Shown piece after piece: positions 26,165-34,424 of a stretch of 64,000 nt of DNA (its first letter is position 1; the number at the start of each line of letters is the position of its first letter). A program made the position numbers and the translations under genes. The DNA is taken from assembly GCF_016864015.1 (NCBI RefSeq), contig NZ_CP045067.1:2924001-2988000 (forward strand), written 5' to 3'. The notes beneath the pieces were generated by a model. It saw only the letters and a list, made by a program, of their open reading frames with translations, did no database searches and was not told where the DNA came from. The DNA is from Lacinutrix sp. WUR7 (GTDB lineage: Bacteria; Bacteroidota; Bacteroidia; Flavobacteriales; Flavobacteriaceae).

Positions 26165-27424
26165 ATGAAAGATTTATTTGAAAAAATTTACAAAGATAAA
26201 GGTCCGTTAGGGAAATGGGCAGCACAAGCAGAAGGTTATTTTGTGTTTCCAAAATTGGAAGGAGTTATTTCTAACCGAATGAAATTTCAAGGTAAAGAGG
26301 TGATTACTTGGAGCATTAACGATTACCTAGGATTAGCAAACAATCCAGAAGTAAGGAAAGTGGATGCGGAAGCGGCAGCGGCTTATGGTTCTGCGTACCC
26401 AATGGGAGCGCGTATGATGTCTGGTCACACAGATTTACACGAACAACTTCAAAATGAATTGGCTGCATTTGTAAACAAAGAATCTGCTTATTTATTAAAT
26501 TTTGGTTACCAAGGTATGGTTTCTACTATTGACGCTTTAGTATCTAAAGATGATATTATTGTTTATGATGTAGATGCACATGCATGTATTATTGATGGTG
26601 TACGTTTACACATGGGAAAACGTTTTACTTACAAACACAATGATGTTGTAAGTTTAGAAAAGAACTTAGAAAGAGCCACTAAAATGGCAGAACACACAGG
26701 AGGAGGGATTCTTGTAATTTCGGAAGGTGTTTTCGGAATGCGTGGGGAACAAGGTCGATTAAAAGAAATTGTTGCACTTAAAGAAAAATATAATTTCCGT
26801 TTGTTCGTAGATGATGCACACGGATTTGGGACACTTGGTAAAACAGGTGCAGGAACAGGAGAAGAACAAGGTGTTCAAGATGATATCGATGTGTATTTTG
26901 CAACCTTTGCAAAATCGATGGCAAGTACTGGAGCATTTATTGCTGCAGATAAAGAAGTAATAGATTACTTAAAATATAATTTGCGTTCTCAAATGTTTGC
27001 AAAATCTTTGCAAATGCAATTAGTTGCTGGTGCTTTAAAGCGTTTAGATATGCTACGTACTATGCCAGAATTAAAGGAAAATCTTTGGAAAATTGTTAAT
27101 GCTTTACAGTCTGGATTAAAAGAACGTGGTTTCGATATTGGAACAACACAAAGTTGTGTAACTCCAGTTTATCTTAACGGAAGTATTCCTGAAGCAATGG
27201 CGTTAGTTAGAGATTTAAGAGAAAACTACGGTATTTTCTGTTCTATTGTTGTGTATCCAGTAATACCAAAAGGATTAATCTTATTACGTATGATTCCTAC
27301 TGCAACGCACACTTTAGAAGATGTTACAGAAACTTTAGATGCTTTTGATGCTATTAGAGAAAGATTGGTAAACGGTACTTACAAACGTATGTCTGCTGCT
27401 TTAATTAAAGCAATGGGAGAATAG
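26165..27424 (+). CDS. Alpha-oxoamine synthase, serine palmitoyltransferase-like; probable cysteate acyltransferase
   Basis: The 419-residue protein is a fold-type I PLP enzyme of the alpha-oxoamine synthase family, which condenses an amino acid with an acyl thioester and releases CO2. The Schiff-base lysine is Lys250 in FAKSMASTGAF; His139 in DVDAHACI stacks on the cofactor, and DDAHGFG at 216-222 supplies the pyridine-nitrogen Asp and a His. MGARMMSGHTDLHEQL (about 80-95) is a family hallmark. Members include serine palmitoyltransferase (sphingolipids), Kbl, BioF and the cysteate acyltransferase of capnine synthesis required for efficient gliding in Flavobacterium. The adjacent cysteine-synthase-like gene favours the last. 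It has its own full promoter and a strong terminator. Confidence 0.85.
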   Translation: MKDLFEKIYKDKGPLGKWAAQAEGYFVFPKLEGVISNRMKFQGKEVITWSINDYLGLANNPEVRKVDAEAAAAYGSAYPMGARMMSGHTDLHEQLQNELAAFVNKESAYLLNFGYQGMVSTIDALVSKDDIIVYDVDAHACIIDGVRLHMGKRFTYKHNDVVSLEKNLERATKMAEHTGGGILVISEGVFGMRGEQGRLKEIVALKEKYNFRLFVDDAHGFGTLGKTGAGTGEEQGVQDDIDVYFATFAKSMASTGAFIAADKEVIDYLKYNLRSQMFAKSLQMQLVAGALKRLDMLRTMPELKENLWKIVNALQSGLKERGFDIGTTQSCVTPVYLNGSIPEAMALVRDLRENYGIFCSIVVYPVIPKGLILLRMIPTATHTLEDVTETLDAFDAIRERLVNGTYKRMSAALIKAMGE

Positions 27425-27450
27425 TTTAAAATACAAGTACAATATATATT

Positions 27451-27482
27451 AAAAAAGGTTGCATGTTTATGCAACCTTTTTT
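27451..27482. terminator. Bidirectional terminator overlapping the end of the next gene
   Basis: AAAAAAGGTTGCAT pairs perfectly with ATGCAACCTTTTTT over 14 bp with loop GTTT. It ends the plus-strand gene at 27424. The stop codon of the converging minus-strand gene (27467-27469) lies in its loop, and the right arm encodes that gene's last residues. Confidence 0.9.
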
Positions 27483-28648
27483 GTTTGTATAACTATCTTA
27501 TTATTTTCTAAATCTGTGGTAAAAAAGAGATATACATCTCCGCCATCTTTAATTTTATGCTTTTTTCGGATTTGTTCTACACTTTCTGGAAAGTTACGCG
27601 TAGTAATATTCGCTTTTTCAAAACCTTCTTTTTTTAGAAGCTTTTTATTATAAGGCATTACTTTTTCAATTTTAAATGCTCTTCCAGGGAAATCTATCAA
27701 AGTATCGTTGGTATATAAATGCGAATGTTGATGCAGTTTTGAAACCTCTAGTTTGTTAGCAATCGTATGAAAAGCACCAGATTTCATTATGGCTGCATTA
27801 GGTTCATATAAATATGCTAAAGGCAAACTATATTGGCTGCTTGTAGAAATTTTTTCTTCTAACGGAAAACGAAACGTTTCGTTGGTATCTTTTTTAATAT
27901 TGCAAGTTTCTATAGTTACCCCATCTGTATATCCATTTTCTAAAACCCAAAGCAATTCTTTTACTTCATTATTTACAGCAACGATATGAATGGTTTTTAC
28001 GTGTTTTAATTCGTTTAAACCAATAGTAAGATCTAATAGTGGCGACGTTTTAATTAAAATGTTATTCGCTTTATTAAAGAGTAAATCTATATGAACTGGT
28101 ACGTTTGGCAAACAATCCTTTAAAAAGAAAACCTTGCCTTTGCTGTCGTGTCTTCTCGAAGGATCTATATAAATCCAATCTAAAGAAATTTCATTATTCT
28201 GTAAATATGCTAAACCATCTTGCGCAATAGTTTGTATATTTTCTACTTCTAATTGGTTGTAATTATGGGAAACTATTTGGGAGAGTTGCTCGTTAATTTC
28301 ACAATGAATAACCTTATTAAAATGCTGAGCAAAATAATAACAGTCTACACCAAAACCTCCTGTAAGATCTATAATCGTCTTTCCTTTTAATAAACCGAGT
28401 TTATGTTTTGCTGTAGTTTCGGAAGAAGTTTGCTCTATATTTAATTTATTTGGATAGTAAATTTTTTCCGTAGAAAACCAGGTAGAAAGTTTCGTCTTAC
28501 AACGTTTTTTTGCTTCTATCTGCTCTATGATTTCTTTTGTTTCTAGGGAAGGGAAATTGATTCCTTTTAATAATAAAGAAGCAATATTAGTGTCTAAATG
28601 ATTATTTATAAACGCTTGGATTTCCGTATTTAATAGATGGGTATTCAA
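27467..28648 (-). CDS. Class I SAM-dependent methyltransferase with THUMP-like C-terminal domain
   Basis: The 393-residue protein has an N-terminal helical region, a Rossmann methyltransferase core with motif I IIDLTGGFGVDCYYFA near residue 92, an acidic residue at the end of the second strand (IHCEINEQL) and DWIYIDPSRR near residue 160. The C-terminal 90 residues, with FPGRAFKIEKVMPYNKK and ITTRNFPESVEQIRKKHKIKDGGD, match the THUMP-like domain found in Bacteroidota members. The substrate is probably RNA, but this is inference from the domain. It is the last gene of the long minus-strand run, 7 bases after the AI-2E-type permease gene, and ends inside a terminator. Confidence 0.88.
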   Translation of the reverse strand: MNTHLLNTEIQAFINNHLDTNIASLLLKGINFPSLETKEIIEQIEAKKRCKTKLSTWFSTEKIYYPNKLNIEQTSSETTAKHKLGLLKGKTIIDLTGGFGVDCYYFAQHFNKVIHCEINEQLSQIVSHNYNQLEVENIQTIAQDGLAYLQNNEISLDWIYIDPSRRHDSKGKVFFLKDCLPNVPVHIDLLFNKANNILIKTSPLLDLTIGLNELKHVKTIHIVAVNNEVKELLWVLENGYTDGVTIETCNIKKDTNETFRFPLEEKISTSSQYSLPLAYLYEPNAAIMKSGAFHTIANKLEVSKLHQHSHLYTNDTLIDFPGRAFKIEKVMPYNKKLLKKEGFEKANITTRNFPESVEQIRKKHKIKDGGDVYLFFTTDLENNKIVIQTKKVA

Positions 28649-28655
28649 AATACAA

Positions 28656-29744
28656 TTATAAACCTTTGGTGAGTTTTTTTACGATTTTATTATCCGATAA
28701 AAATTCTTTTAAAATCACCTTAATCGCTGTGTACGCAGGAACTGCAACAATAAGTCCAACAATACCAAATAAGATGCCAGCATTAAGTATTACTAAAAAG
28801 ATTTCTAATGGATGCGATTTTACACTTTTTGAAAATATTACGGGTTGACTAACAAAATTATCCACAAGTTGGCCAATTAAGAATACTACAAATACCCAAA
28901 AAGTTTTTGGTAAAACGATATCTTGAAAGCTTTCGCCAAGGCTACTAGTCATGGTTAATGTTAGCATTAAAAATGCTCCAATTAACGGACCAACATAAGG
29001 AATTAAGTTTAACAATGCGCACATAAATGCTATTACAATAGGATTCTCTACACCAATAATCATTAAACCAATAGTGTAAATAATAAAGAGAATTAGTATT
29101 TGAAATATTAAACCAATAAAATATCTAGATAGTAAATCTTTAATTTTTACCGAAGAGTTTTTCCAACGAGATTCATTTCCATCCGGAATAAAAGTCATTA
29201 TGCCATTTTCAAAAAGTTTGCTGTCTTTCAAAAAGAAAAAAGAGATAAACAGAACAGAAAATAAGCCAATACTAAAACTTCCTAAACCGCTAATTAAAGA
29301 GTTGAAAAAATCAGGAATTAACGAATAGTCTATCTTAGAGAGTAGGTTAGAGCTTTTTATGGATTGTTCTACATCTATGTTGTTTATTTGAAAATAAGCA
29401 ATTGCTTCGCCATATAAATCTTCTATATTGCCTTGTAATTGATCAATATCTAAAAGGGCTAAATTATGTCCTTGTTCTACAATTAAAGGAATAAATAAAC
29501 GTACCAATCCAAAAAGTAATCCAATTAAAATAAGCATGGTTACTATTACTGCGATTGTGTTTTTAAATTTTAGTCTTCTTCTTAAAAATAGAATAATAGG
29601 TCTTCCAATTAATGAAATTACGGCGGCAATTGCGATATACACAATTACCGATTGAATTTTAAATAGAAACAAAAGGATTAAAACAACACCAAGAATAATT
29701 CCTAGTGCTTTTAAAATACCATTAGATATTTGGTTTGAAGTCAT
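28656..29744 (-). CDS. AI-2E-family permease
   Basis: The roughly 362-residue membrane protein has about eight hydrophobic segments in the pattern of the AI-2E (PerM) family, including NLIPYVGPLIGAF near residue 255 and a terminal block with HPLEIFLVILNAGILFGIVG. Family members have been linked to export of autoinducer-2 or to Na+/H+ exchange; the role here cannot be read. I choose the start at 29744 (MTSNQISNGILKALG): the frame can be extended to 29783, but the added residues MNLLFHRNYYIYN are not typical. It is 134 bases downstream of a trmH-type gene and 7 bases before a methyltransferase gene. Confidence 0.88.
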   Translation of the reverse strand: MTSNQISNGILKALGIILGVVLILLFLFKIQSVIVYIAIAAVISLIGRPIILFLRRRLKFKNTIAVIVTMLILIGLLFGLVRLFIPLIVEQGHNLALLDIDQLQGNIEDLYGEAIAYFQINNIDVEQSIKSSNLLSKIDYSLIPDFFNSLISGLGSFSIGLFSVLFISFFFLKDSKLFENGIMTFIPDGNESRWKNSSVKIKDLLSRYFIGLIFQILILFIIYTIGLMIIGVENPIVIAFMCALLNLIPYVGPLIGAFLMLTLTMTSSLGESFQDIVLPKTFWVFVVFLIGQLVDNFVSQPVIFSKSVKSHPLEIFLVILNAGILFGIVGLIVAVPAYTAIKVILKEFLSDNKIVKKLTKGL

Positions 29745-29878
29745 GTTGTAAATATAATAATTCCTGTGAAATAGAAGATTCACGATTCCAATTTAAAAAT
29801 ATTAAATAATGAGTAAAATAGGAATCTCATTAATTAATTTTTTTCATTTCTAAAAAACAGGATCTAGTTTTATATTTT

Positions 29879-30406
29879 TTAGAAACTCCTGCCTTCGCAG
29901 GAAATTTGTTTCGTTATTTCATATAAAGCAATGGTAGCTGCTTGTACCACATTCATACTGCTATTTTGTCCAAACATATCAATATGAAGTACGGCGTCAC
30001 ATTGTTTTAAAATGTCTTGTGAAACACCAAAATTCTCATCACCAATTACAATAGCTATTGGTTTTTCTTTAGGAAAGTTGCTCGTGTGTATTGATGTACT
30101 TTCGCTAGTAATTTCTAAAGCAACCAGATGATAGCCTGCTTCTTTGTATTGTGATACTGTTTCTGAAGCGTTTTCTTTCACTTCAAAAGGCACTACTTTT
30201 TCGGTAGCACGCGACGTTTTAGTCATTTTTCTTCCTAACGGAATCTGTTCCCCACAAAACACTATTTTTTCAATACCAAAAGCATCAGCTGTTCTAAAAA
30301 GACTTCCAATATTTGGAGCATTCGTAACGTTTTCGCAAATAATAGTTATAGGGAATGTGCGTTTATTAAAGTTGGTATTGTAATGGTTTAGTTGCATTTG
30401 TTTCAA
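29879..30406 (-). CDS. TrmH/SpoU-family RNA 2'-O-methyltransferase
   Basis: The 175-residue protein shows the three SPOUT motifs of the SpoU group: NAPNIGSLFRTADAFGI near residue 30, IAIVIGDENFGVSQDIL near residue 120 and NSSMNVVQAATIALYEI near residue 151, which together form the trefoil knot that binds S-adenosylmethionine. The target is a ribose in tRNA or rRNA; the precise site cannot be told. The last residues, SCEGRSF, are encoded by a palindromic repeat (TCCTGC..GCAGGA) also seen in an intergenic copy elsewhere in the window, so the C-terminus may have been extended by an inserted repeat. It lies 20 bases after an MFS gene. Start could also be three codons later. Confidence 0.88.
   Translation of the reverse strand: MKQMQLNHYNTNFNKRTFPITIICENVTNAPNIGSLFRTADAFGIEKIVFCGEQIPLGRKMTKTSRATEKVVPFEVKENASETVSQYKEAGYHLVALEITSESTSIHTSNFPKEKPIAIVIGDENFGVSQDILKQCDAVLHIDMFGQNSSMNVVQAATIALYEITKQISCEGRSF
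29887..29902. repeat. REP-like palindromic element inside the trmH-type C-terminus
   Basis: TCCTGC and GCAGGA pair around a 4-base loop (CTTC). A diverged intergenic relative lies at 57350-57371 (ATTCCTACGTAAGCAGGAAT). Here it overlaps the last codons of the gene. Confidence 0.55.
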
Positions 30407-30426
30407 ATAGAATTTATGCTAATATA

Positions 30427-31605
30427 TTATAATTTTAAGGTGTTTTTCTTCCGTAGCATAATCAAACCAAAAATAGGACCTATTGCTAAGATGGTATAAA
30501 TGCTGTTAGAGTCTGTTAATTGAAGTAATCTAGTAATAAGTTGAATACTAATTATGGTTATTGAAAATCCAATACAATTCACAATAGTAAGCGCTGTGCC
30601 TTTTATTTGGGGTGCTGCATTTTGAGCTACTAATGTAGATAATAGAGGAGAATCTGCAATAACTACCATTCCCCAAAAAATAAGAAAAGCAATAAATAGA
30701 TTTTCAAAATTACTAGAAAAGAATAATGGTGAAATAAGGCAACAAAAACAAGATAAAAGTAGTGCTACAAATGCTGTTTTTTTGGTTCCTTTTGTTTGTG
30801 CAATATAGCCACTAAGAATACATGCGAAACCACCAATTCCTATTATTATAAAGGACAGTAATGGTATGTTGAATTGTACGAGATCGTGTTCCGTACTATA
30901 TTTTTTTAGCATTATTGGTACAAAGGTCCAAAATGCATATAATTCCCACATGTGTCCAAAGTAGCCAAAAGATACAGATCGAAATTCTCTATTTTTAAAA
31001 ACACCTAAAAAAATGGAAAGATCTGTTTTTTGACTAGGTTTTCTGTAGGGACCATCTGGAACTAGAAAGACCATTAATAATCCTCCTAATAGGGCTAGAG
31101 AGGAAGTTGCAAGGATTACATATTTCCACGAAAAAGTATCTGTCATTTGATTTAATACATGCGGAAAAGCAGTTCCTATTACCAATGCACCAACTAAAAA
31201 ACCAAGGGATTTACCCAGTCTTTTTTGATAATAATCTGCAGCTATTTTCATTCCAACAGGATAAATTCCTGCAAGAAAAAAACCAGTAAAAAAGCGAAGG
31301 ATTAGTAAACTTGTTAAGTTATTAGCAGGATAGATTACACCTAAGTTAAATAGTGCGCCAAGTACAGCACTAATTAAAAATACTTTGGAAGGTGAAAAAC
31401 GATCGGCAATAGTAAGAATAGCAAAAATTAGTGTACCAATAATAAATCCGAATTGTACAGCAGAAGTTAAATGCCCTAAAGCATCTGCTTTCAGGTTAAA
31501 ATTGAAAATTAAATCATTTATAACGCTATTTCCAGCAAACCAAAGGGAAGTACAGCAAAACTGAGAGATTACAATAATAGGAAGTATTAACTGGGATGGT
31601 TTCAT
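30427..31605 (-). CDS. MFS transporter
   Basis: The 392-residue protein has twelve hydrophobic segments in two halves of six. Between the second and third helices lies the major-facilitator loop with ADRFSPSKVFL, and a related but weaker segment, AQTKGTKKTAFV, occurs in the second half. It should transport a small solute across the inner membrane by proton coupling. No neighbour indicates the substrate: it lies in a minus-strand run of RNA-modification and envelope genes, 36 bases after a gamma-glutamylcyclotransferase-like gene and 20 bases before a trmH-type gene. No regulator is nearby. Confidence 0.85.
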   Translation of the reverse strand: MKPSQLILPIIVISQFCCTSLWFAGNSVINDLIFNFNLKADALGHLTSAVQFGFIIGTLIFAILTIADRFSPSKVFLISAVLGALFNLGVIYPANNLTSLLILRFFTGFFLAGIYPVGMKIAADYYQKRLGKSLGFLVGALVIGTAFPHVLNQMTDTFSWKYVILATSSLALLGGLLMVFLVPDGPYRKPSQKTDLSIFLGVFKNREFRSVSFGYFGHMWELYAFWTFVPIMLKKYSTEHDLVQFNIPLLSFIIIGIGGFACILSGYIAQTKGTKKTAFVALLLSCFCCLISPLFFSSNFENLFIAFLIFWGMVVIADSPLLSTLVAQNAAPQIKGTALTIVNCIGFSITIISIQLITRLLQLTDSNSIYTILAIGPIFGLIMLRKKNTLKL

Positions 31606-31641
31606 GTAATGTGATATCTCGTAACTGGTAATTAGCGTTTT

Positions 31642-31980
31642 TTATTCGTTATTTTTTAAATATACAAAACCAGTTTCACCAGATTTAAAAGTAATTTCAG
31701 CACGTTTATAATCGTCTACTTCGTATGTGTCTGCATGGATTAATTCTTCATCTGTCAATTCTAATAAAGTTCCTTTTACGCAATCTTTTATATTTCCAGT
31801 ATATTCCAGAATTGGATGTATGTTAGTACCACTAGAGGCAATTACTTTTGGATCGGTAATTTTTATTTGAGATAGGATGAATTTCTCTAAGACTTCATTA
31901 CTTCCTATTAAAATTCTTCCAAAGACATCTTGTTGCACTTTTTTCATTTGAAGCGTTCCGTAAGAGAATAGTTTTGGCAT
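31642..31980 (-). CDS. Gamma-glutamylcyclotransferase-like (AIG2/GGCT fold) protein
   Basis: The 112-residue protein begins MPKLFSYGTLQM, the substrate-binding YGTL hallmark of the AIG2/GGCT fold. GTLLELTDEELIHADTYEVDDYKR in the second half places conserved acidic residues where the family catalytic Glu is expected. Members release 5-oxoproline from gamma-glutamyl amines or peptides, but many small bacterial members are uncharacterised. The gene lies 29 bases after a DUF4159 gene and 36 bases before an MFS gene in a minus-strand run. The fold call is good and the reaction only probable. Confidence 0.8.
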   Translation of the reverse strand: MPKLFSYGTLQMKKVQQDVFGRILIGSNEVLEKFILSQIKITDPKVIASSGTNIHPILEYTGNIKDCVKGTLLELTDEELIHADTYEVDDYKRAEITFKSGETGFVYLKNNE

Positions 31981-32009
31981 ACCTAATGTATTTGGTTCGA
32001 AGCTTTCTA

Positions 32010-32651
32010 TTAATTAGAAAAAGCATATTTAATAATATTCGCTCCCATTTTTAGAGCTTTTTCTCTTACTTCTGCAGGATCATTATGTACCGCTGCATCT
32101 TCCCAGCCATCACCTAAATCACTTTCCACAGTAAAAAGTAATACTAATCTGTTTTCATGAAATAAACCAAAGGCTTGCGGTCTTTTACCATCGTGCTCAT
32201 GAATTTTTGGTAATCCTTTAGGAAAGGAATACGCCATGTTAAAAATTTCATGATTTGCAGGAAGCTCTACTAATTCTTGATTTGGGAATACTTTTTTTAA
32301 TTCTTTGGTAACATATTGTTGCATGCCGTAGTTGTCATCAATATGCAAAAAACCACCAGAAATTAAATAGTTGTGAAGGTTTTCTGCTTCTGCTTCGCTA
32401 AAAAACACATTTCCGTGACCTGTCATGTGTAAAAAAGGAAACTGAAAAATATCAGTACTGCCAGTTTCCACCGTTTCTGGCTTAGCAGTAATTTTTGTAT
32501 TAATGTTATTATTACAAAATGCAATTAAGTTTGGTAATGCTGTAGGATTACTATACCAATCGCCACCACCTTTATATTTTAAAATGGCTATTTCTTGGGA
32601 AAATAAAAAAAAAGAAAAAAGAGTAAAGAGAAAAGACAAGTAGATCTTCAT
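32010..32651 (-). CDS. DUF4159 protein, secreted
   Basis: The 213-residue protein has a signal peptide (MKIYLSFLFTLFSFFLFSQE, residues 1-19/20). The rest matches the DUF4159 pattern with YKGGGDWYSNPTALPNL near residue 28, FLHMTGHGNVFFSEAE near residue 72, GGFLHIDDNYGM near residue 95 and GDGWEDAAVHND near the end. The fold resembles glutamine-amidotransferase-like proteins, but function is unknown. It starts 2 bases after rsmE, so translation is probably coupled. This neighbour order (tsaD, rsmE, DUF4159) appears stable in flavobacteria as far as I know. The mature protein should be periplasmic. Confidence 0.88.
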   Translation of the reverse strand: MKIYLSFLFTLFSFFLFSQEIAILKYKGGGDWYSNPTALPNLIAFCNNNINTKITAKPETVETGSTDIFQFPFLHMTGHGNVFFSEAEAENLHNYLISGGFLHIDDNYGMQQYVTKELKKVFPNQELVELPANHEIFNMAYSFPKGLPKIHEHDGKRPQAFGLFHENRLVLLFTVESDLGDGWEDAAVHNDPAEVREKALKMGANIIKYAFSN

Positions 32652-32653
32652 AA

Positions 32654-33358
32654 TTATTCATTTGTATATGCAACAGAATGACAAGCAACAATTGCTGCAG
32701 TCTCTGTACGTAATCGGGTTTCTCCCAAAGTTACAGGAATAAAATGAGACTGAAGAGCTTGCTCGATTTCTTTAACAGAAAAATCACCTTCAGGACCAAT
32801 TAGAATAGTAATATCTTGTTTGGCTTTCAATTCGTTTTTAAGCGATTTTCTATCCGTTTCTTCACAATGTGCAATAAATAGGTTGCCAGAAAAGTCTTGT
32901 TTTATAAAGTCTTTAAAAGCAATTGCTGGATTTAATTTTGGTAGGTAACAGTTTAGCGATTGCTTGGTTGCCGACTGTATTATTTTTTCGAAACGTTCTG
33001 GCTTAATAATTTTACGTTCGCTATGATCACAAATAATAGGAGTGATGCTATCAATGCCAATTTCGGTAGCTTTTTCTAAAAACCACTCGTAACGATCGTT
33101 CATTTTTGTAGGAGCTACAGCAAGATGAAGATTATAGTTTTTTTTAGCTTGTAATTTTTTATCCATTATATGTACTACACAATTTTTGATATCTGCAACA
33201 ATAATTTGTGCCGTAAATAGCCAACCATTTCCATTAGTAATTTGCAAGGTTTGGTCTACCGATTTACGTAGCACTTTTACAATGTGCTTGCTTTCCTCTT
33301 TATTAAAAGAGAATTCTGTGGTGTTTTCTGTGATGTCTGGATTATAAAATAATTGCAT
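32654..33358 (-). CDS. rsmE: 16S rRNA (uracil-1498-N3)-methyltransferase
   Basis: RsmE methylates U1498 of 16S rRNA in the assembled small subunit. The 234-residue length is normal. The SPOUT knot motifs ILIGPEGDFSVKEIEQA near residue 181 and LGETRLRTETAAIVACHS near residue 211 are both clear; the N-terminal PUA-like part carries VKVLRKSVDQTLQITNGNG. The start ATG overlaps the stop of the upstream parvulin gene in the form ATAATG, pointing to coupled translation. A DUF4159 gene follows after 2 bases. High confidence. Confidence 0.94.
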   Translation of the reverse strand: MQLFYNPDITENTTEFSFNKEESKHIVKVLRKSVDQTLQITNGNGWLFTAQIIVADIKNCVVHIMDKKLQAKKNYNLHLAVAPTKMNDRYEWFLEKATEIGIDSITPIICDHSERKIIKPERFEKIIQSATKQSLNCYLPKLNPAIAFKDFIKQDFSGNLFIAHCEETDRKSLKNELKAKQDITILIGPEGDFSVKEIEQALQSHFIPVTLGETRLRTETAAIVACHSVAYTNE

Positions 33359-33981
33359 TATTTTAAAGGTTCTACAATTTTTAATACTTTTATTTCTTGA
33401 ATCTCTTTTGGATCAAAGGTTTTTAAAACTACATAATACCATTGGTTTTGTACAATATCTATGGTGAAAACATCTCCAATTTTATAAATGCTATCTGCAA
33501 TTTCTGCCTCAAAAGTTGGATGTGTAATGCCTTTTTCAAACCAACCTAAATCTCCTCCATGATTTGCATTGTCATCCATAGAGTATTGTTTTGCTAATTG
33601 GCTAAAAGGGGTTCCTTCTTTATATTTTTTAAGTATTTTATCTCTAGTAGCATTAATTTGAGAAATAGTCATTTTTAAACCATCAAAGAAAATATAACTA
33701 ACTCTGTAATTTGTAGTTGTGGTTTTTTCTACGACTTTATATTTTGTTTTTTCAGTATCACTTTTTACAATAGCTCGTCCGCTTTTATACAATTCTACAG
33801 CTAATCCTGTTTGATGCTTTGCTTCATTAAACGTAACAATTTTATTCTTTTTAGATTTGTTTTCTTTAATGTATTCTTTTGCTTCTTTTATGTTTGCAAT
33901 AGAATCAAAATCTTTGACTTGTGCATCTTGAGCAGAAATAGTAATAGAAAATAATAAGGCTACTAATAATAATTTATTCAT
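33358..33981 (-). CDS. Periplasmic parvulin-type peptidyl-prolyl isomerase
   Basis: I start this 207-residue protein at 33981, MNKLLLVALLFSITISAQ, because this gives a clean signal peptide; the frame extends to 34020 but would place a non-signal segment in front. The C-terminal half is a PpiC/parvulin domain with the hallmark KYKEGTPFSQLAKQYSMD, NHGGDLGWFEKG and FEAEIADSIYKIGDV. It should help fold outer-membrane or secreted proteins. Its stop overlaps the start of rsmE. The N-terminal part (residues about 20-110) has no domain I recognise. Confidence 0.88.
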   Translation of the reverse strand: MNKLLLVALLFSITISAQDAQVKDFDSIANIKEAKEYIKENKSKKNKIVTFNEAKHQTGLAVELYKSGRAIVKSDTEKTKYKVVEKTTTTNYRVSYIFFDGLKMTISQINATRDKILKKYKEGTPFSQLAKQYSMDDNANHGGDLGWFEKGITHPTFEAEIADSIYKIGDVFTIDIVQNQWYYVVLKTFDPKEIQEIKVLKIVEPLK

Positions 33982-34082
33982 TTGTACTTGGGGATTTAAT
34001 CTTAAGTAGCAAAAAAACAAAATTTATAGATTATATGAATGGTTTTCTATAAGGTTATTAACAGAAATTTCAACATCTGTAG

Positions 34083-34409
34083 TTATAATTTGCTTTTTGC
34101 GTGTTCTAAACCTAATTCGAGGTAGTGTAAGAGTTGTGTTTCGGTTTTAATACCATTTAAAGAAACGTATACAAATTCTTTGATTGGTTTTTTTGTAAAA
34201 TCCATTGGTCTTACAAAGTCTTTTGCTAATTCTATTTCCATTTTATCGGCAATAATTCGAACCATCAAATCCTGTTTCATAACACCAACAGTCATTTTTC
34301 CTTGATATAAAAACGAAATTCCTCCAAACATTTTCTTTTCTGTAAACGCTTCCGAATAATAACGGAGTTGTTCTTTAATTCTGTTTGCAAGTTGCTCGTT
34401 ATATGCCAT
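34083..34409 (-). CDS. TfoX/Sxy N-terminal domain protein
   Basis: The 108-residue protein matches the TfoX N-terminal domain, with the segment EKKMFGGISFLYQGKMTVGV near residue 24 and the later LMVRI strand. In E. coli and Haemophilus the full TfoX/Sxy protein activates competence genes with CRP, but single-domain versions like this one are common and their role is unknown. It lacks the C-terminal TfoX domain. It follows tsaD by 15 bases on the same strand, so it is probably cotranscribed. No competence gene is in the window. Confidence 0.85.
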   Translation of the reverse strand: MAYNEQLANRIKEQLRYYSEAFTEKKMFGGISFLYQGKMTVGVMKQDLMVRIIADKMEIELAKDFVRPMDFTKKPIKEFVYVSLNGIKTETQLLHYLELGLEHAKSKL

Positions 34410-34424
34410 AGATTTGCCTTTGTA

